From DATKAS01 sp963733765 (GTDB taxonomy: Bacteria > Actinomycetota > Acidimicrobiia > Acidimicrobiales > DATKAS01), in NCBI GenBank assembly GCA_963733765.1, contig CAVTEI010000003.1, positions 186,001 to 250,000 of the forward strand: DNA of 64,000 nt, read 5' to 3'. The notes beneath the pieces were generated by a model. It made no database searches and was not told the origin of the DNA. It saw nothing but the letters and a program-made list of their open reading frames with translations. Both the position numbers and the translations under genes were made by a program. Shown one piece after another: positions 10,626-20,124 of this stretch (positions within the stretch are counted from its first letter, which is position 1; each line of letters starts with the position of its first letter).

Positions 10626-11555
10626 GACCGTGGTCGTGCGTTGGCGGGCGACCTCGTAGCACGCGAGGGCGCCCGCCGCCGCGACGTTGAGTGACTCGAG
10701 CGGTCCGAGCAACGGGATGCGAACGACGACGTCGCACCGCTGACGGGCCAGACGAGAAAGCCCTCTGCCCTCGGCACCGAACACCAAGGCGATCGGCTCC
10801 TGTGCGACCGGCCCCAGCTCGAACAGCGTCTGATCGGCGATCATGTCGAGCCCGACGACCCACACGCCGAGCTCCCGCAGATGCGCCAGCGCGTTGGGCA
10901 CCCCGCCAACGAGCGCCATCGGCAGGTGCTCGATGGCTCCGGCCGCCGCCTTAGCGACAGTCGGCGTGATGTGCACGGCGCGGTGGCGGGGCAACACGAC
11001 ACCAGTCGCACCTGCGCACGATGCACTGCGCAGGAGGGCGCCGAGGTTGCCGGGATCGGTGACACCGTCCGCGCAGATCAGGAATGGTGGCGCGCCCGCA
11101 GGCGACCGGCCCCGGGCCAGCTCCTCGAGTTCGACCTCGCGCAATGGAGCCGCCTTCGCGAGCACGCCCTGGGGCGAGTCGGTGCGCGCCTCGGCCGCGA
11201 GCTTGCTACGACCGACCTCGCGCACGGTCACGCGCAGCTCGCGCGCCAACTCGAGGATGTCGGAGACCACGTCGGCCTCGTCGACGTCGGTCGCCACCCA
11301 GAGCTCGCGGACGCGCCGGCCTCCGAGCAGCAACTCGCGCACAGCCTGGCGTCCTTCGACCTGATCGCCGCCGAGCCCCTTCACGTGCGCCGGCGCCGCC
11401 CGGCGATGGTCTCGCACCGGCTTCGCGCCCCGTGTCGAGCTCGCCCGGCTCGACTTCGCGCTGCTCGACTTCTTGGCGGGCCCGCCGCCGCGTCGGGGGG
11501 GCTTGCCGCCGCGACCGCCTCCCGCTGCACCGCCTCCGCGCTTGGCCGGACTCAT
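10617..11555 (-). CDS. rlmB: 23S rRNA 2'-O-methyltransferase, RlmB/TrmH (SpoU) family
   Basis: The enzyme transfers a methyl group from S-adenosylmethionine to a ribose 2'-OH in RNA; RlmB acts on G2251 of 23S rRNA. The 312-residue protein has a roughly 60-residue Lys/Arg/Gly-rich N-terminal tail, then the SpoU substrate-binding domain (VEGRQAVRELL). The knotted SPOUT domain follows with motif 1 PGNLGALLRSA, motif 2 LVFGAEGRGLS and motif 3 IPLLGPLESLNVA. ATG 11555 overlaps the ispF stop as ATGA once the ispF frameshift is corrected. Operon ispD-ispF-rlmB is a common actinobacterial order. The exact target nucleotide is inferred. Confidence 0.87.
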   Translation of the reverse strand: MSPAKRGGGAAGGGRGGKPPRRGGGPAKKSSSAKSSRASSTRGAKPVRDHRRAAPAHVKGLGGDQVEGRQAVRELLLGGRRVRELWVATDVDEADVVSDILELARELRVTVREVGRSKLAAEARTDSPQGVLAKAAPLREVELEELARGRSPAGAPPFLICADGVTDPGNLGALLRSASCAGATGVVLPRHRAVHITPTVAKAAAGAIEHLPMALVGGVPNALAHLRELGVWVVGLDMIADQTLFELGPVAQEPIALVFGAEGRGLSRLARQRCDVVVRIPLLGPLESLNVAAAGALACYEVARQRTTTVSD

Positions 11556-12041
11556 CGGTCGCCCTCCCGCACGACGAGCGCGACGGCGAAGCACGCGATG
11601 CCCTCTGAGCGCCCGATCGCGCCCAGCCCCTCAGCGCGCTTTGCCTTCACGCTGACGGACGCGCCCACCGCGGCACTGAGCTTCTCCTCCATCTCTGGTC
11701 GCGCGCGGCGCGAGCTTCGGAGTTTCGGTGATCACCGTGCAATCCACGTTGACAGGTGCCCAGCCGGCGTTGCGTACGGCGCTCAACGCCTGCCGGAGCA
11801 GCTCGAGCGAATCGACCCCGGCCCACTTCGGATCTGTGTCCGGGAAGTGGGTGCCGATGTCGCCGAGGCCGGCCGCGCCGAGCAGTGCGTCGGTCACCGC
11901 GTGCGCAACCACGTCGGCGTCGCTGTGACCGCGAAGTCCCGGGGCGCCGTCGAAGACGACTCCGCCGAGCACGAGCGACCGCGTGCCGTCGCGATCAAAC
12001 GGGTGCACGTCGAACCCTTGACCGATGCGCATGGACGTCAT
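11552..12041 (-). CDS. ispF: 2-C-methyl-D-erythritol 2,4-cyclodiphosphate synthase (single-base frameshift)
   Basis: IspF makes the cyclodiphosphate intermediate of the non-mevalonate isoprenoid pathway. The N-terminal two thirds show GQGFDVHPF with the D-x-H zinc ligands, and HSDADVVAHAVTDALLGA. After TPKLAPR the frame fails near 11700. One base less lets it continue as EMEEKLSAAVGASVSVKAK and EGLGAIGRSEGIACFAVAL, the family C-terminus. It then stops at 11552-11554, overlapping the rlmB start as ATGA. Corrected length is 162 residues, typical for IspF. The ATG at 12041 overlaps the ispD stop as ATGA. The break is probably a consensus error. Confidence 0.9.
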
Positions 12042-12709
12042 CGCGGCGCCACGAGGTCGTCGGGAGTCGTGATCTTGCGATTTGTCTCCTCGCCGGGAAC
12101 CACGACGACGCGACCACCAATCGCCTCGACGAGCGCCGCGTCGTCCGTCGCGTCCGCGTCGCCGCTGTGGGCCTCGCGCAGCGCGGCGAACCGAAACGCC
12201 TGAGGGGTCTGCACGGTCATGAGGCGAGTGCGGTCGAGCGTCGCCGTGATCGTGCCGGACTCGTCGACCTGCTTGACCGTGTCCGTGACGGGAAGGGCCG
12301 GGACCGCGCCGTCGGCGCCCGATCGCACGGCACCGATCACGGACTGGAAGAGCTCTGACGTCGCAAACGGCCGTGCCGCGTCGTGAACGACGATGACGCA
12401 GTCGTCACCGGCGTCAGGTGCGACAGCGGCGAGACCGGCGCGCACAGACGCCGACCGTGTCGCCCCCCCGACGACGACGTGGTCGGCCGCGGGCTCGGCG
12501 AGATGCTCATGATCGGCAGGAACGACGAGCACGACGGAGCCGCACGCCTGCCGCGCCGCTGCCAACGACCAATCCAGCACCCGCTTGCCGCCGAGCGTGG
12601 CGTACTGCTTCTCGCCGCCGAAACGAGACCCGGCACCGCCCGCGACGACGATGCCCCATACCTCGAGGTCCGCCGCGGCATCGTCATCGAACGCCGCCGC
12701 AGTGCTCAC
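12038..12709 (-). CDS. ispD: 2-C-methyl-D-erythritol 4-phosphate cytidylyltransferase
   Basis: IspD joins CTP and methylerythritol phosphate in the third step of the non-mevalonate isoprenoid pathway. The 223-residue protein has the nucleotide-binding signature VVAGGAGSRFGGEKQYATLG, then VVGGATRSASVRAGL, VHDAARPF and the C-terminal EETNRKITTPDDL. The start is GTG 12709. It is the first gene of ispD-ispF-rlmB and diverges from a Crp/Fnr regulator gene across 41 bases. Confidence 0.93.
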   Translation of the reverse strand: MSTAAAFDDDAAADLEVWGIVVAGGAGSRFGGEKQYATLGGKRVLDWSLAAARQACGSVVLVVPADHEHLAEPAADHVVVGGATRSASVRAGLAAVAPDAGDDCVIVVHDAARPFATSELFQSVIGAVRSGADGAVPALPVTDTVKQVDESGTITATLDRTRLMTVQTPQAFRFAALREAHSGDADATDDAALVEAIGGRVVVVPGEETNRKITTPDDLVAPR

Positions 12710-12750
12710 TCACTCAGCCTGCCATGGGTCGGGGGTAACCTCGCCGACCG

Positions 12751-13410
12751 ATGGTCGACAGCGCCCTCCTCACGGAGACCGACTTCTTTCGTGATCTCAC
12801 CGAAGCCGATCTTGGTTTCCTTCTCCCGACGTGCACGATCCGCACGTTGCGGCGCGGTGATCTCCTCTTCGAGGAGGGGGACGATTGCACCGAGCTGTTC
12901 ATCGTGTCCTCGGGTCTGATCGCGATCAGCAAGAAGTCAATCGATGGCCGTGAGTCCGTGGTGGCGCTCATGGAGCGGGGCGAGCTGTTCGGCGAGATGG
13001 GCATGCTCGACGGACTCGGCCGGTCGGCCGAAGCGCGTGCACTCGAACCATCAGAGGTCATCGCGATCCCCTATGTGCCCGTGCGTGAGCTCTTCGAGCA
13101 GCAACCCGCGTTGCTGTGGGGCACGACGGCGATGCTCGTCGGGCGGCTGCGCGCGATGGACGAAGCCCTCGCCGACTCGGTGTTCCTCGACGTCACCGGC
13201 CGCACCGCGAAGCGTCTGCTCGAGTTGGCCGGCGATGCCGACGAGTTCTACCTGCCGGTGACACAAGAGGAGCTCGCCGGCATGGTCGGAGCGTCGCGTG
13301 AGCGAGTGAACAAGGCGATCTCGTCGTTCATCCGTCTCGGCTGGCTCGAGCAGGCCGACCGGCGCTACAAGATCATCAACCGGGAGCGTCTGGCCCAACG
13401 ATCACGCTGA
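12751..13410 (+). CDS. Crp/Fnr family transcriptional regulator
   Basis: The 219-residue product has an N-terminal cyclic-nucleotide-binding-type beta barrel (about residues 10-125, with GDLLFEEGDDCTELFIVSSG and GELFGEMGMLDG) and a C-terminal winged helix (about 150-215). Its recognition region is LPVTQEELAGMVGASRERVN, typical of Crp/Fnr proteins. There is no N-terminal cysteine cluster, so it is not an oxygen-sensing Fnr. The barrel motif GELFGEMGMLDG resembles the cAMP pocket, but the ligand is unproven. TAACCT lies nine bases before the ATG, so the message may be nearly leaderless. It diverges from ispD. Confidence 0.88.
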   Translation: MVDSALLTETDFFRDLTEADLGFLLPTCTIRTLRRGDLLFEEGDDCTELFIVSSGLIAISKKSIDGRESVVALMERGELFGEMGMLDGLGRSAEARALEPSEVIAIPYVPVRELFEQQPALLWGTTAMLVGRLRAMDEALADSVFLDVTGRTAKRLLELAGDADEFYLPVTQEELAGMVGASRERVNKAISSFIRLGWLEQADRRYKIINRERLAQRSR

Positions 13411-13423
13411 CCGCCGCGCACAG

Positions 13424-14077
13424 TCAGCCGGTGATGAAGGCGATCGCGCGCTGCCAGGCGTCGGCCGCGTCCTCCGGGCGATGGGCAGGGCGATCGGGGT
13501 CGTGCACGAAGCCGTGCTCGGCCCCGGGGTAGCGCACGACCGTGACGCGTGCGGCCTCGAGCGCCGCGACATCCTCAGGCGGTGTGTACGGATCTTGCTC
13601 ACCGATGATCGCGAGCGTCGGCGAGGCCAACGCGTTCTCCAGCTTGTCGAGCGGCTCGGCGTGGCCGAATCCCTTCCACGCCTCGGGAACCCGGATCATC
13701 CCGTAGAAGGCGACGACGCGGCGGAAATGCGACAGTCCGGCCGCCTTCAGCGCGTACATCCCGCCCATGCAGAACCCGATGAGCGCAACATCACTGCACT
13801 CGGTGGCGGCGCCGGCGGCGACGAGGTCGCCGATCACGCGGTCGTCCTGGAGGTTGCGCACCTCCTCGAAGCGCTCGTCGACGTCGCCGAGCTCGCGGCC
13901 GGGGAACGGCTCGGGTGCGCAGACCACCCAGCTGTTCTCGTTCGCGAGCCTCGTGCAGATGTCGACGTACAACGGTCGCAGGCCGAAGATGTCGGGCGCG
14001 ACGACCACGCCGAGGGTCGGTTCGCCGGGCGGTCGGACGAGCTCGGCGGGGGTGCCGGACGGCAGGTCGATGCGCAT
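13424..14077 (-). CDS. Dienelactone hydrolase family protein
   Basis: The 217-residue alpha/beta hydrolase has the dienelactone-hydrolase layout: nucleophile elbow GFCMGGMYALKA with a catalytic cysteine, an acid in IIGEQDPYTPPEDV and the final histidine in GAEHGFVHDPDRPA. Family members open lactones such as dienelactone in chlorocatechol breakdown, but many have other ester or thioester substrates. No aromatic pathway genes adjoin it, so the substrate is open. It ends convergent with the Crp/Fnr gene and lies downstream of disA on the same strand. Confidence 0.82.
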   Translation of the reverse strand: MRIDLPSGTPAELVRPPGEPTLGVVVAPDIFGLRPLYVDICTRLANENSWVVCAPEPFPGRELGDVDERFEEVRNLQDDRVIGDLVAAGAATECSDVALIGFCMGGMYALKAAGLSHFRRVVAFYGMIRVPEAWKGFGHAEPLDKLENALASPTLAIIGEQDPYTPPEDVAALEAARVTVVRYPGAEHGFVHDPDRPAHRPEDAADAWQRAIAFITG

Positions 14078-14103
14078 GACGGAGAGCTCTCCTTACGTCG
14101 CGG

Positions 14104-15178
14104 TCAGGAGTAGCGGTCCAGGATGCTGCTCTCGGCCAAGCGGGACAAGCCGTCCTTGATGGCTCGGGCCCGGGCGGTGCCGACCCCTTCGACGTCGACC
14201 AGGTCGTCGATGGTGGCCCGCATGATCTTGTGCAGCGTGCCGAACCGCTCGACCACGCTCTCGATGACCGGCTCCGGAAGGCGGGGGATCTTGCTCAGCA
14301 AACGGAACCCCCGCGGTTGCACGGCTGCTTCGAGGTCGGCTAGCCTCACCGTCGGGATGAACGGCCGTCGCAATCGCTCGGAGGTCGAGCAGCTCGTCGG
14401 TGTCGAGAGCGCCCAGTGCCGTCATCACCGCGTCGAGCGAGTTTCCTTCGTCGGCCGAGAAGTAGTCGAGCACCACGAGGCGACGGTCGTCCTCGATCGT
14501 GCCGAGCTGCTCATCGAGCTGGAGGCGCACGAGCCGGCCGTCGACGCCCAGGTCGACGATGTAGCCGCGGATCTCGTCGGCGATGCGCATGACCATCTCG
14601 GTGCGCTGCAACACCGACAGCACATCCCTCAGCGTGACGAGGTCTTCGACTTCGAGCGCGGAGAGCGCACCCGACACCGTGTCGAGCCGAGTCTTGTAGC
14701 GCTCGAGCGCCTGCTGTGCTTGGTTCGCGCGGTTGAGCAGCCGAGGAATGTCCTCGAGCGGATGCTTCTCGCTGCGCATGTACACCGCGATGATCGACAA
14801 GTCCTCCGAGACGGAGATCACCGGGACCCCGATCGAGCGGGCCACTCGCTCGGCCGTGCGATGGCGGGTGCCGGTCTCGGACGTCGGGACGTTCGGGTCG
14901 GGGACGAGGTGGACGTTCGCGCGGGCGATGCGACTCGCGTCTGAGGCAAGGATGATCGCGCCGTCCATCTTTGCGAGCTCCGACAGACGCTGGGGGCTGA
15001 ACGAGGCGTCGAGCAGGAAGCCACCCGAGCAGATGTTGAGCACCTCGGGGCCGTCGCCGACGACGATCAGCGCGCCCATCTTCGCCTTCAGGACGCGGTC
15101 GAGCCCTTCGCGCAGTGCGGTGCCGGGCGCCACGGCCCGCAGGGCCTTGACCAGGTCGGGGCTACGACGCTCCACCAC
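14104..15178 (-). CDS. disA: DNA integrity scanning protein DisA, diadenylate cyclase (single-base frameshift)
   Basis: DisA condenses two ATP into cyclic di-AMP and scans DNA for branched structures. The N-terminal DAC domain shows the catalytic motifs MDGAIILASDASRIARA (DGA) and TSETGTRHRTAERVA (RHR). A helical spine follows, then a C-terminal helix-hairpin-helix region with QPRGFRLLSKIPRLP and DVEGVGTARARAIKDGLSR. The two parts are in different frames that meet near 14345-14375; removing one base gives 357 residues, the normal length. The start is GTG 15178, 27 bases after the radA stop. The radA-disA operon is conserved in Actinobacteria and Firmicutes. Confidence 0.92.
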
Positions 15179-15205
15179 GGCGCGATCGTACCGGTGACGA
15201 TGGGG

Positions 15206-16579
15206 TCACCTCGGAGGTGAGGACGTGAGCGCAGCGAGGCCGAGGCCGACGCACTCGAGCGCGTCGGCGACCGACGCGACGCGCACCACACCACCGCCAT
15301 CGATCGAGGCGGGCGCTGACTGCGGCACGAGCAGCTGCTCGAACCCGAGCCGGCGGGCCTCGGTCACTCGGCGCGGTGTCTGCGCCACTTGACGGACTTC
15401 GCCGGCGAGGCCGATCTCGCCGCACACGACGAGGTCGCTCGGGAGCGCGCGGCCCATGACCGCCGAGACGATCGCCAGTGCGATCGCGAGGTCGGAGCCA
15501 GGCTCGGTGACCCTCACCCCGCCGACCACGGAGACGTAGATGTCGAGCGACGACAGCGGGATGTCGACCCGCTGCTCGAGCACGGCGGCGAGCAGGGAGA
15601 GGCGGCTGGCGTCGACGCCCTGCACCGACCGTCGGGGGCCGCCCGGACCGGCCGGCACCACGAGCGCCTGCACCTCGACGAGCAAGGGCCGATGCCCTTC
15701 GAGCGCCGGCACGACGATCGAGCCGGGCATGCCGCCCCGCCGGTCGGCGAGGAACAGCGAGCTCGGATCGGGGACACCGATCAGGCCCTGCTCGCCCATC
15801 TCGAACAGGCCGAGCTCGTCGGTGGATGCGAAGCGGTGCTTCACGGCGCGGAGCAGCCGGAGGGCGTGGTGCCGGTCGCCGCCGAACGACAGCACGGTGT
15901 CGACCGCGTGCTCGAGGACGCGCGGGCCGGCCAGACCGCCCTCCTTGGTGACGTGGCCCACGAGCAGCGTCGCCACGCGGCGCTGTTTCGTGGCCTCGAT
16001 GAGGACCTGCGCGCATCCGCGCACCTGGGTGACGGTGCCCGGCGGCGAGCTGAGCTCGGGATCGTGGGCGGTCTGGATCGAGTCGACGATCAGCAGGTCA
16101 GGGTCGACCTCGTCGAGCAACGCGGCAACCGCGCGGACGTCGGTCTCGGTCGACAGCCACAGGTTCTCGACGAGGGCGCCGATGCGCGCGGCGCGACCTT
16201 GCACCTGGGCGGCGGACTCTTCGCCGGTGACGTAGAGGCAGCGGGCACCGTCGCTCGCGAGCGACGCGGCGGCCTGCAGGAGGAGCGTGGACTTGCCGAC
16301 GCCGGGTTCGCCTCCGACGAGGGTGACCGACCCGGCGACGAGCCCGCCGCCGAGCACCCGGTCGAGCTCGGCGATGCCGGTGGCCCGGGGATGCCACTGC
16401 CGCGGATCGACGCGAGTGATCGGCACGGGTGGCGCGCTCTTCGGTGGCGGCGTTGCGCGGGTCGGCTCGACCTCCTCGATCAGCGTGTTCCAGGCACCGC
16501 AACCGGGGCAGCGCCCCGTCCACTGCGGGGACCTCGTTCCGCACTCGCTGCAGCAGTGAGAGGTGCGTTGTCGACCCAT
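15206..16579 (-). CDS. radA: DNA repair protein RadA
   Basis: RadA is a RecA-like ATPase and branch-migration factor in homologous recombination. The 457-residue protein has an N-terminal zinc finger (CCSECGTRSPQWTGRCPGCG), Walker A GGEPGVGKST, Walker B LLIVDSIQT and a C-terminal Lon-like domain (DIPLSSLDIYVSVVGGV). ATG 16579 (MGRQRTSHCC) is chosen because the zinc finger must be N-terminal. The normally invariant KNRFG motif reads KHRFA here, followed by the expected STDELGLFEM. It is cotranscribed with disA, whose c-di-AMP synthesis RadA influences in other species. Confidence 0.92.
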   Translation of the reverse strand: MGRQRTSHCCSECGTRSPQWTGRCPGCGAWNTLIEEVEPTRATPPPKSAPPVPITRVDPRQWHPRATGIAELDRVLGGGLVAGSVTLVGGEPGVGKSTLLLQAAASLASDGARCLYVTGEESAAQVQGRAARIGALVENLWLSTETDVRAVAALLDEVDPDLLIVDSIQTAHDPELSSPPGTVTQVRGCAQVLIEATKQRRVATLLVGHVTKEGGLAGPRVLEHAVDTVLSFGGDRHHALRLLRAVKHRFASTDELGLFEMGEQGLIGVPDPSSLFLADRRGGMPGSIVVPALEGHRPLLVEVQALVVPAGPGGPRRSVQGVDASRLSLLAAVLEQRVDIPLSSLDIYVSVVGGVRVTEPGSDLAIALAIVSAVMGRALPSDLVVCGEIGLAGEVRQVAQTPRRVTEARRLGFEQLLVPQSAPASIDGGGVVRVASVADALECVGLGLAALTSSPPR

Positions 16580-16631
16580 GAGCGGACGGTACGAGGGGGG
16601 TGGGACATTCCCTGCCCTTCGAAAGACGGCG

Positions 16632-18551
16632 TCAGCCGGGCGTTCCCTCCGCGACGAGGTTCGGCGAGCGCTGTGCTCGCACGAGCGTGTGGTACAGCTC
16701 GGAGTACAGGCCACCCAGCGCGATCAGCTCCTCGTGGCTGCCCCGCTGGACGATGCGGCCTTCGTCGAGCACCAGGATCTCGTCGGCGTTCGTGATGGTC
16801 GACAGCCGGTGCGCGATCACGATCGACGTGCGGTCGCGCAGTGCGACGTCGAGCGCAGCCTGCACCAGGGCCTCGTTCTCGGAGTCGAGATGGCTGGTCG
16901 CCTCGTCGAGGATCACGATCGCCGGGTTCTTCAGCAGCATCCGCGCGATCGCCAAGCGCTGCTTCTCGCCTCCCGATAGCCGATACCCGCGCTCCCCCAC
17001 CAAGGTGTCGTAGCCCTCGGGCAGCGCGGCGACGACCTCGTGGATCTGCGCGGCTCGACACGCCGCCTCGAGGTCCGCCTGCGTCGCATCCGGACGGGCG
17101 TAGCGCAAGTTGCTCGCGACCGACTCATGGAAGAGGTGGGGGTCCTGCACGACGACGCCGATCGCCGAACGGAGCGACTGCTGGGTCAGGTCGCGCACGT
17201 CGTACCCGTCGATGCGGACGGCTCCACTCGTCACGTCGTAGAGCCGAGGGATGAGCGACGCCAGTGTTGTCTTCCCCGCCCCCGAGGGCCCGACGAGGGC
17301 GATGAGCCGGCCGGGCTCGATCAGTGCGGATACGTCGTGCAGCACCTCGACACCGGGTGTGCTCTCGAGAGACGGCATCGCGCCGTCGCCCTGTCCGTTC
17401 GCGAGCTCGAGGCTGGCAACGGAGAACGCTGAGCCTGCCGGATAGGTGAAGCTCACGTGGTCGAACTCGACCCGCCCGGCCGGCGACGGAAGGTCGATGG
17501 CACCAGGCGAGTCCTCGAGCGGGTTCGGCGCGTCGAGCACCTCGAAGACCCGCTCGAACGAGACGAGCGCTGTCATGACGTCGATGCGCGCGTTCGTGAG
17601 GCTCGTCAGCGGGCCGTAGACACGCCCGACGTACGCAGCGAGCGCGACAAGCGTGCCGATCGTGATCGTGCCCGAGATCACCATCTGCGCTCCGAGGCCG
17701 TACACCACCGCGGTGCCCACCGCGGCGACGAGCCCGAGCGCTACGAAGAAGACCCGGCCGTACATCGCACCCTTCACGCCGATGTCGCGCACGCGGCTGG
17801 CGCGTCCGGAGAAGGAGGCGGCCTCCGCGTCGGCGTCGCCGTAGAGCTTGACCAACATCGCTCCGCTGACGTTGAACCGCTCGGTCATCGTCGTGTTCAT
17901 CGACGCGTTCAGGTTCATCTGCTCGCGGCTGATCTTCTGAAGGCGACGACCGACGCGCTTCGCCGGGATGACGAACAGGGGCAGCACGAGCAGAGCGATG
18001 AGGGTGAGCCTCCACTCGAGGGCCAGCATCGCGATGAGCGTGAGCGTCAGCGTGATGACGTTCGAGACGACCGTGCCAAGCGTGCCTGTCACCGCGCTCT
18101 GCGCGCCGATCACGTCGTTGTTCAGCCGGCTGATCAAGGCGCCGGTCTGCGTGCGGGTGAAGAAGGCGATGGGTTGCCGCTGCACCCGGTCGAAGAGCGC
18201 GGCGCGCAGCTCGTAGATCAGGCCCTCACCGATGCGGGCCGACCACCAGCGTTGGGCGATCGAGAGCAGCGCATCCCCGAACGCCGCGATCACCGTGAGC
18301 CCCGCCAGGATCCAGACCTGCGTGCGGTCGCCCGAAGGAATGGCATTGTCGAGCATCGAGCGCAGCAACAGCGGCGGAGCCAGGATCAACAGCGAGTCGA
18401 AGACGATGGTCACGAGGAAGCCGACGATCATGACGCGGTAGGGCCGCGCGAAGGTCCATGCACGCCGCAAGATCTGCGTATCGACCTTCGCACCCTCGAC
18501 GCTCTCGGGGTCGTGGCCGAGCATCCCGTGGGGACCACCCATCATTCGCAC
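16632..18551 (-). CDS. ABC transporter, fused permease-ATPase (multidrug/lipid exporter type)
   Basis: The 639-residue half-transporter carries six transmembrane helices (about residues 35-320, first helix VMIVGFLVTIVFDSLLILA) fused to one nucleotide-binding domain. That domain has Walker A VGPSGAGKTT near residue 420, signature LSGGEKQRLAIAR near 525 and Walker B AIVILDEATSHLD with the H-loop IVIAHRLSTI. It should work as a homodimer exporting lipids or drugs (MsbA/Sav1866-like). The start may be GTG 18551 or ATG 18545/18542; no clear Shine-Dalgarno decides. It diverges from a lipoprotein hydrolase gene. The substrate is unknown. Confidence 0.88.
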   Translation of the reverse strand: MRMMGGPHGMLGHDPESVEGAKVDTQILRRAWTFARPYRVMIVGFLVTIVFDSLLILAPPLLLRSMLDNAIPSGDRTQVWILAGLTVIAAFGDALLSIAQRWWSARIGEGLIYELRAALFDRVQRQPIAFFTRTQTGALISRLNNDVIGAQSAVTGTLGTVVSNVITLTLTLIAMLALEWRLTLIALLVLPLFVIPAKRVGRRLQKISREQMNLNASMNTTMTERFNVSGAMLVKLYGDADAEAASFSGRASRVRDIGVKGAMYGRVFFVALGLVAAVGTAVVYGLGAQMVISGTITIGTLVALAAYVGRVYGPLTSLTNARIDVMTALVSFERVFEVLDAPNPLEDSPGAIDLPSPAGRVEFDHVSFTYPAGSAFSVASLELANGQGDGAMPSLESTPGVEVLHDVSALIEPGRLIALVGPSGAGKTTLASLIPRLYDVTSGAVRIDGYDVRDLTQQSLRSAIGVVVQDPHLFHESVASNLRYARPDATQADLEAACRAAQIHEVVAALPEGYDTLVGERGYRLSGGEKQRLAIARMLLKNPAIVILDEATSHLDSENEALVQAALDVALRDRTSIVIAHRLSTITNADEILVLDEGRIVQRGSHEELIALGGLYSELYHTLVRAQRSPNLVAEGTPG

Positions 18552-18577
18552 TGCTTGCGAGGCTACGGGTCGCGCGT

Positions 18578-18603
18578 GCGGGCTCCACGCCCGCCCCTAC
18601 CAT
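18578..18603 (+). promoter_or_regulatory. Divergent promoter region with inverted repeat and leaderless-type -10
   Basis: GCGGGC-TCCAC-GCCCGC forms an inverted repeat at 18578-18594 in the 58-base divergent gap. TACCAT at 18598-18603 ends exactly six bases before the GTG start of the hydrolase gene, the arrangement of a leaderless mRNA. The repeat could be an operator for either gene. Confidence 0.4.
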
Positions 18604-18609
18604 CGCTGG

Positions 18610-20091
18610 GTGCGCCGGTTCGTCGCTTTTGTCGTCGTCGCGGTGCTGCTCGCCGCGGCGTGCGGCGGCGATGATGGTGCTGACGGCGCCACGACGTCGG
18701 GGGGTTCGGCAACGACCTCCGAGGGCGAGCTCGACTGGATCGAGTGCCCCGATGCCGGCGACGACGTCGAGTGCGCGACGCTCGCCGTCCCTCGCGACTA
18801 CGACGAGCCCGACGGCGAGACCATCGACCTCGCGCTGATGCGCGATCGCGCGGGCGACGACGACGCTCGCATCGGATCACTGCTCGTCAACCCGGGTGGC
18901 CCCGGCGTGCCCGGCACCGACCTCGTGCCCGCCGCGGACCTCATCTGGCCGAGCGAGATCCGCGACCGGTTCGACATCGTGGGCTGGGACCCACGGGGCA
19001 CGGGTGGCAGTGCGCCCGTCGACTGCATCGATGACGTCGACCATTACTTCGCCGAGCCCGATCCTTCACCCGATGACGACGCCGAGAACGAGGTGCTCGT
19101 GGATCGGGCGCAGGAGTTCGACGATGCCTGCGAGGAGGATGCGGGAGACCTGCTCGGCCACATTTCGACGGTCGACACCGCCAACGATCTCGAGCGCATC
19201 CGCATCGCACTCGGCGAGACCGCGATCTCGTACATGGGGTTCTCTTACGGCAGTGAGCTCGGCGCCACGTACGCGACGCTCTTCCCCGAGAGCATCCGGG
19301 CGATGGTGCTCGACGGCGCGATCAATCCCGATCTCGACAGCATCGAGACGTCGCGTGCGCAAGCGATCGGGACGGAGCACGCCCTCGATGCGTTCCTCGC
19401 CGACTGCTCGTCGCACAGCACGTGCGCGTTCCACAACGACGGCGACGCGGAGGGCGCGTACGACACCTTGATCGCGGGGCTCGACGCAGATCCGCTTCCT
19501 CCGCCCGAGCGCGGTCGGCCCGAGGTCGGTGAGGGAGTTGCCCTCAACGCCGTGTTCCAGGCGCTTTACAGCACTGACTTCTGGCCTCTGCTCGCCGAGG
19601 CGCTGGATGACGCGCAGCACGGCGACGGCGACGGCCTCCTCGCCCTGAATGACACCTACCTCGAACGGGATGACGACGGTACGTGGACGAACACGATCGA
19701 AGCATTCATCGCGATCAGCTGCCTCGACGATCCCGCGCCGCGCGACCTCGACGCCTACGCCGATCTTGCCGACGAGCTCGAACAGGTCGCGCCGCGACTC
19801 GGACGCTCATTCGCGTCCGGCTACTACTGCGCGCTGTGGCCAGTCGAGGCCCGGCCCGGTCCTTCGGTCGACGGAACGGGCGCGCCGCCGATCATCGTCG
19901 CGGGCACGACGGGCGACCCCTACACCCCGCTCGAGCAGTCGGAAGCGCTGGCGGACGCGCTCGCGACCGGAGTGCTCTTGGTACGCGAGGGCGAAGGGCA
20001 CACGGGCTACGGCTCGGGCAGCTGCATCGACCCGCTCATCGACGACTACCTCATCGACCTCACCGTCCCCGAGGACGGCACCCGCTGCTGA
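18610..20091 (+). CDS. Alpha/beta-hydrolase lipoprotein, TAP-like tripeptidyl aminopeptidase family
   Basis: The 493-residue product starts with a lipoprotein signal peptide (FVAFVVVAVLLAAAC, lipobox cysteine about residue 18) and an acidic Gly/Thr linker, so it should be anchored outside the cell membrane. The hydrolase domain has the oxyanion region LLVNPGGPGVPGTDL, GWDPRGTGGSAPVDC, nucleophile GFSYGSELGATYA, an acid near GTTGDPYTPLEQS and the final histidine in REGEGHTGYGSG. This is the layout of Streptomyces tripeptidyl aminopeptidases and SlpD/E proteins. Peptidase activity is inferred. The gene stands alone between a divergent exporter and a convergent aminotransferase. Confidence 0.83.
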   Translation: MRRFVAFVVVAVLLAAACGGDDGADGATTSGGSATTSEGELDWIECPDAGDDVECATLAVPRDYDEPDGETIDLALMRDRAGDDDARIGSLLVNPGGPGVPGTDLVPAADLIWPSEIRDRFDIVGWDPRGTGGSAPVDCIDDVDHYFAEPDPSPDDDAENEVLVDRAQEFDDACEEDAGDLLGHISTVDTANDLERIRIALGETAISYMGFSYGSELGATYATLFPESIRAMVLDGAINPDLDSIETSRAQAIGTEHALDAFLADCSSHSTCAFHNDGDAEGAYDTLIAGLDADPLPPPERGRPEVGEGVALNAVFQALYSTDFWPLLAEALDDAQHGDGDGLLALNDTYLERDDDGTWTNTIEAFIAISCLDDPAPRDLDAYADLADELEQVAPRLGRSFASGYYCALWPVEARPGPSVDGTGAPPIIVAGTTGDPYTPLEQSEALADALATGVLLVREGEGHTGYGSGSCIDPLIDDYLIDLTVPEDGTRC

Positions 20092-20124
20092 CGTCATCGC
20101 AGCGAGTGCGCAAACGGTCCGGGG

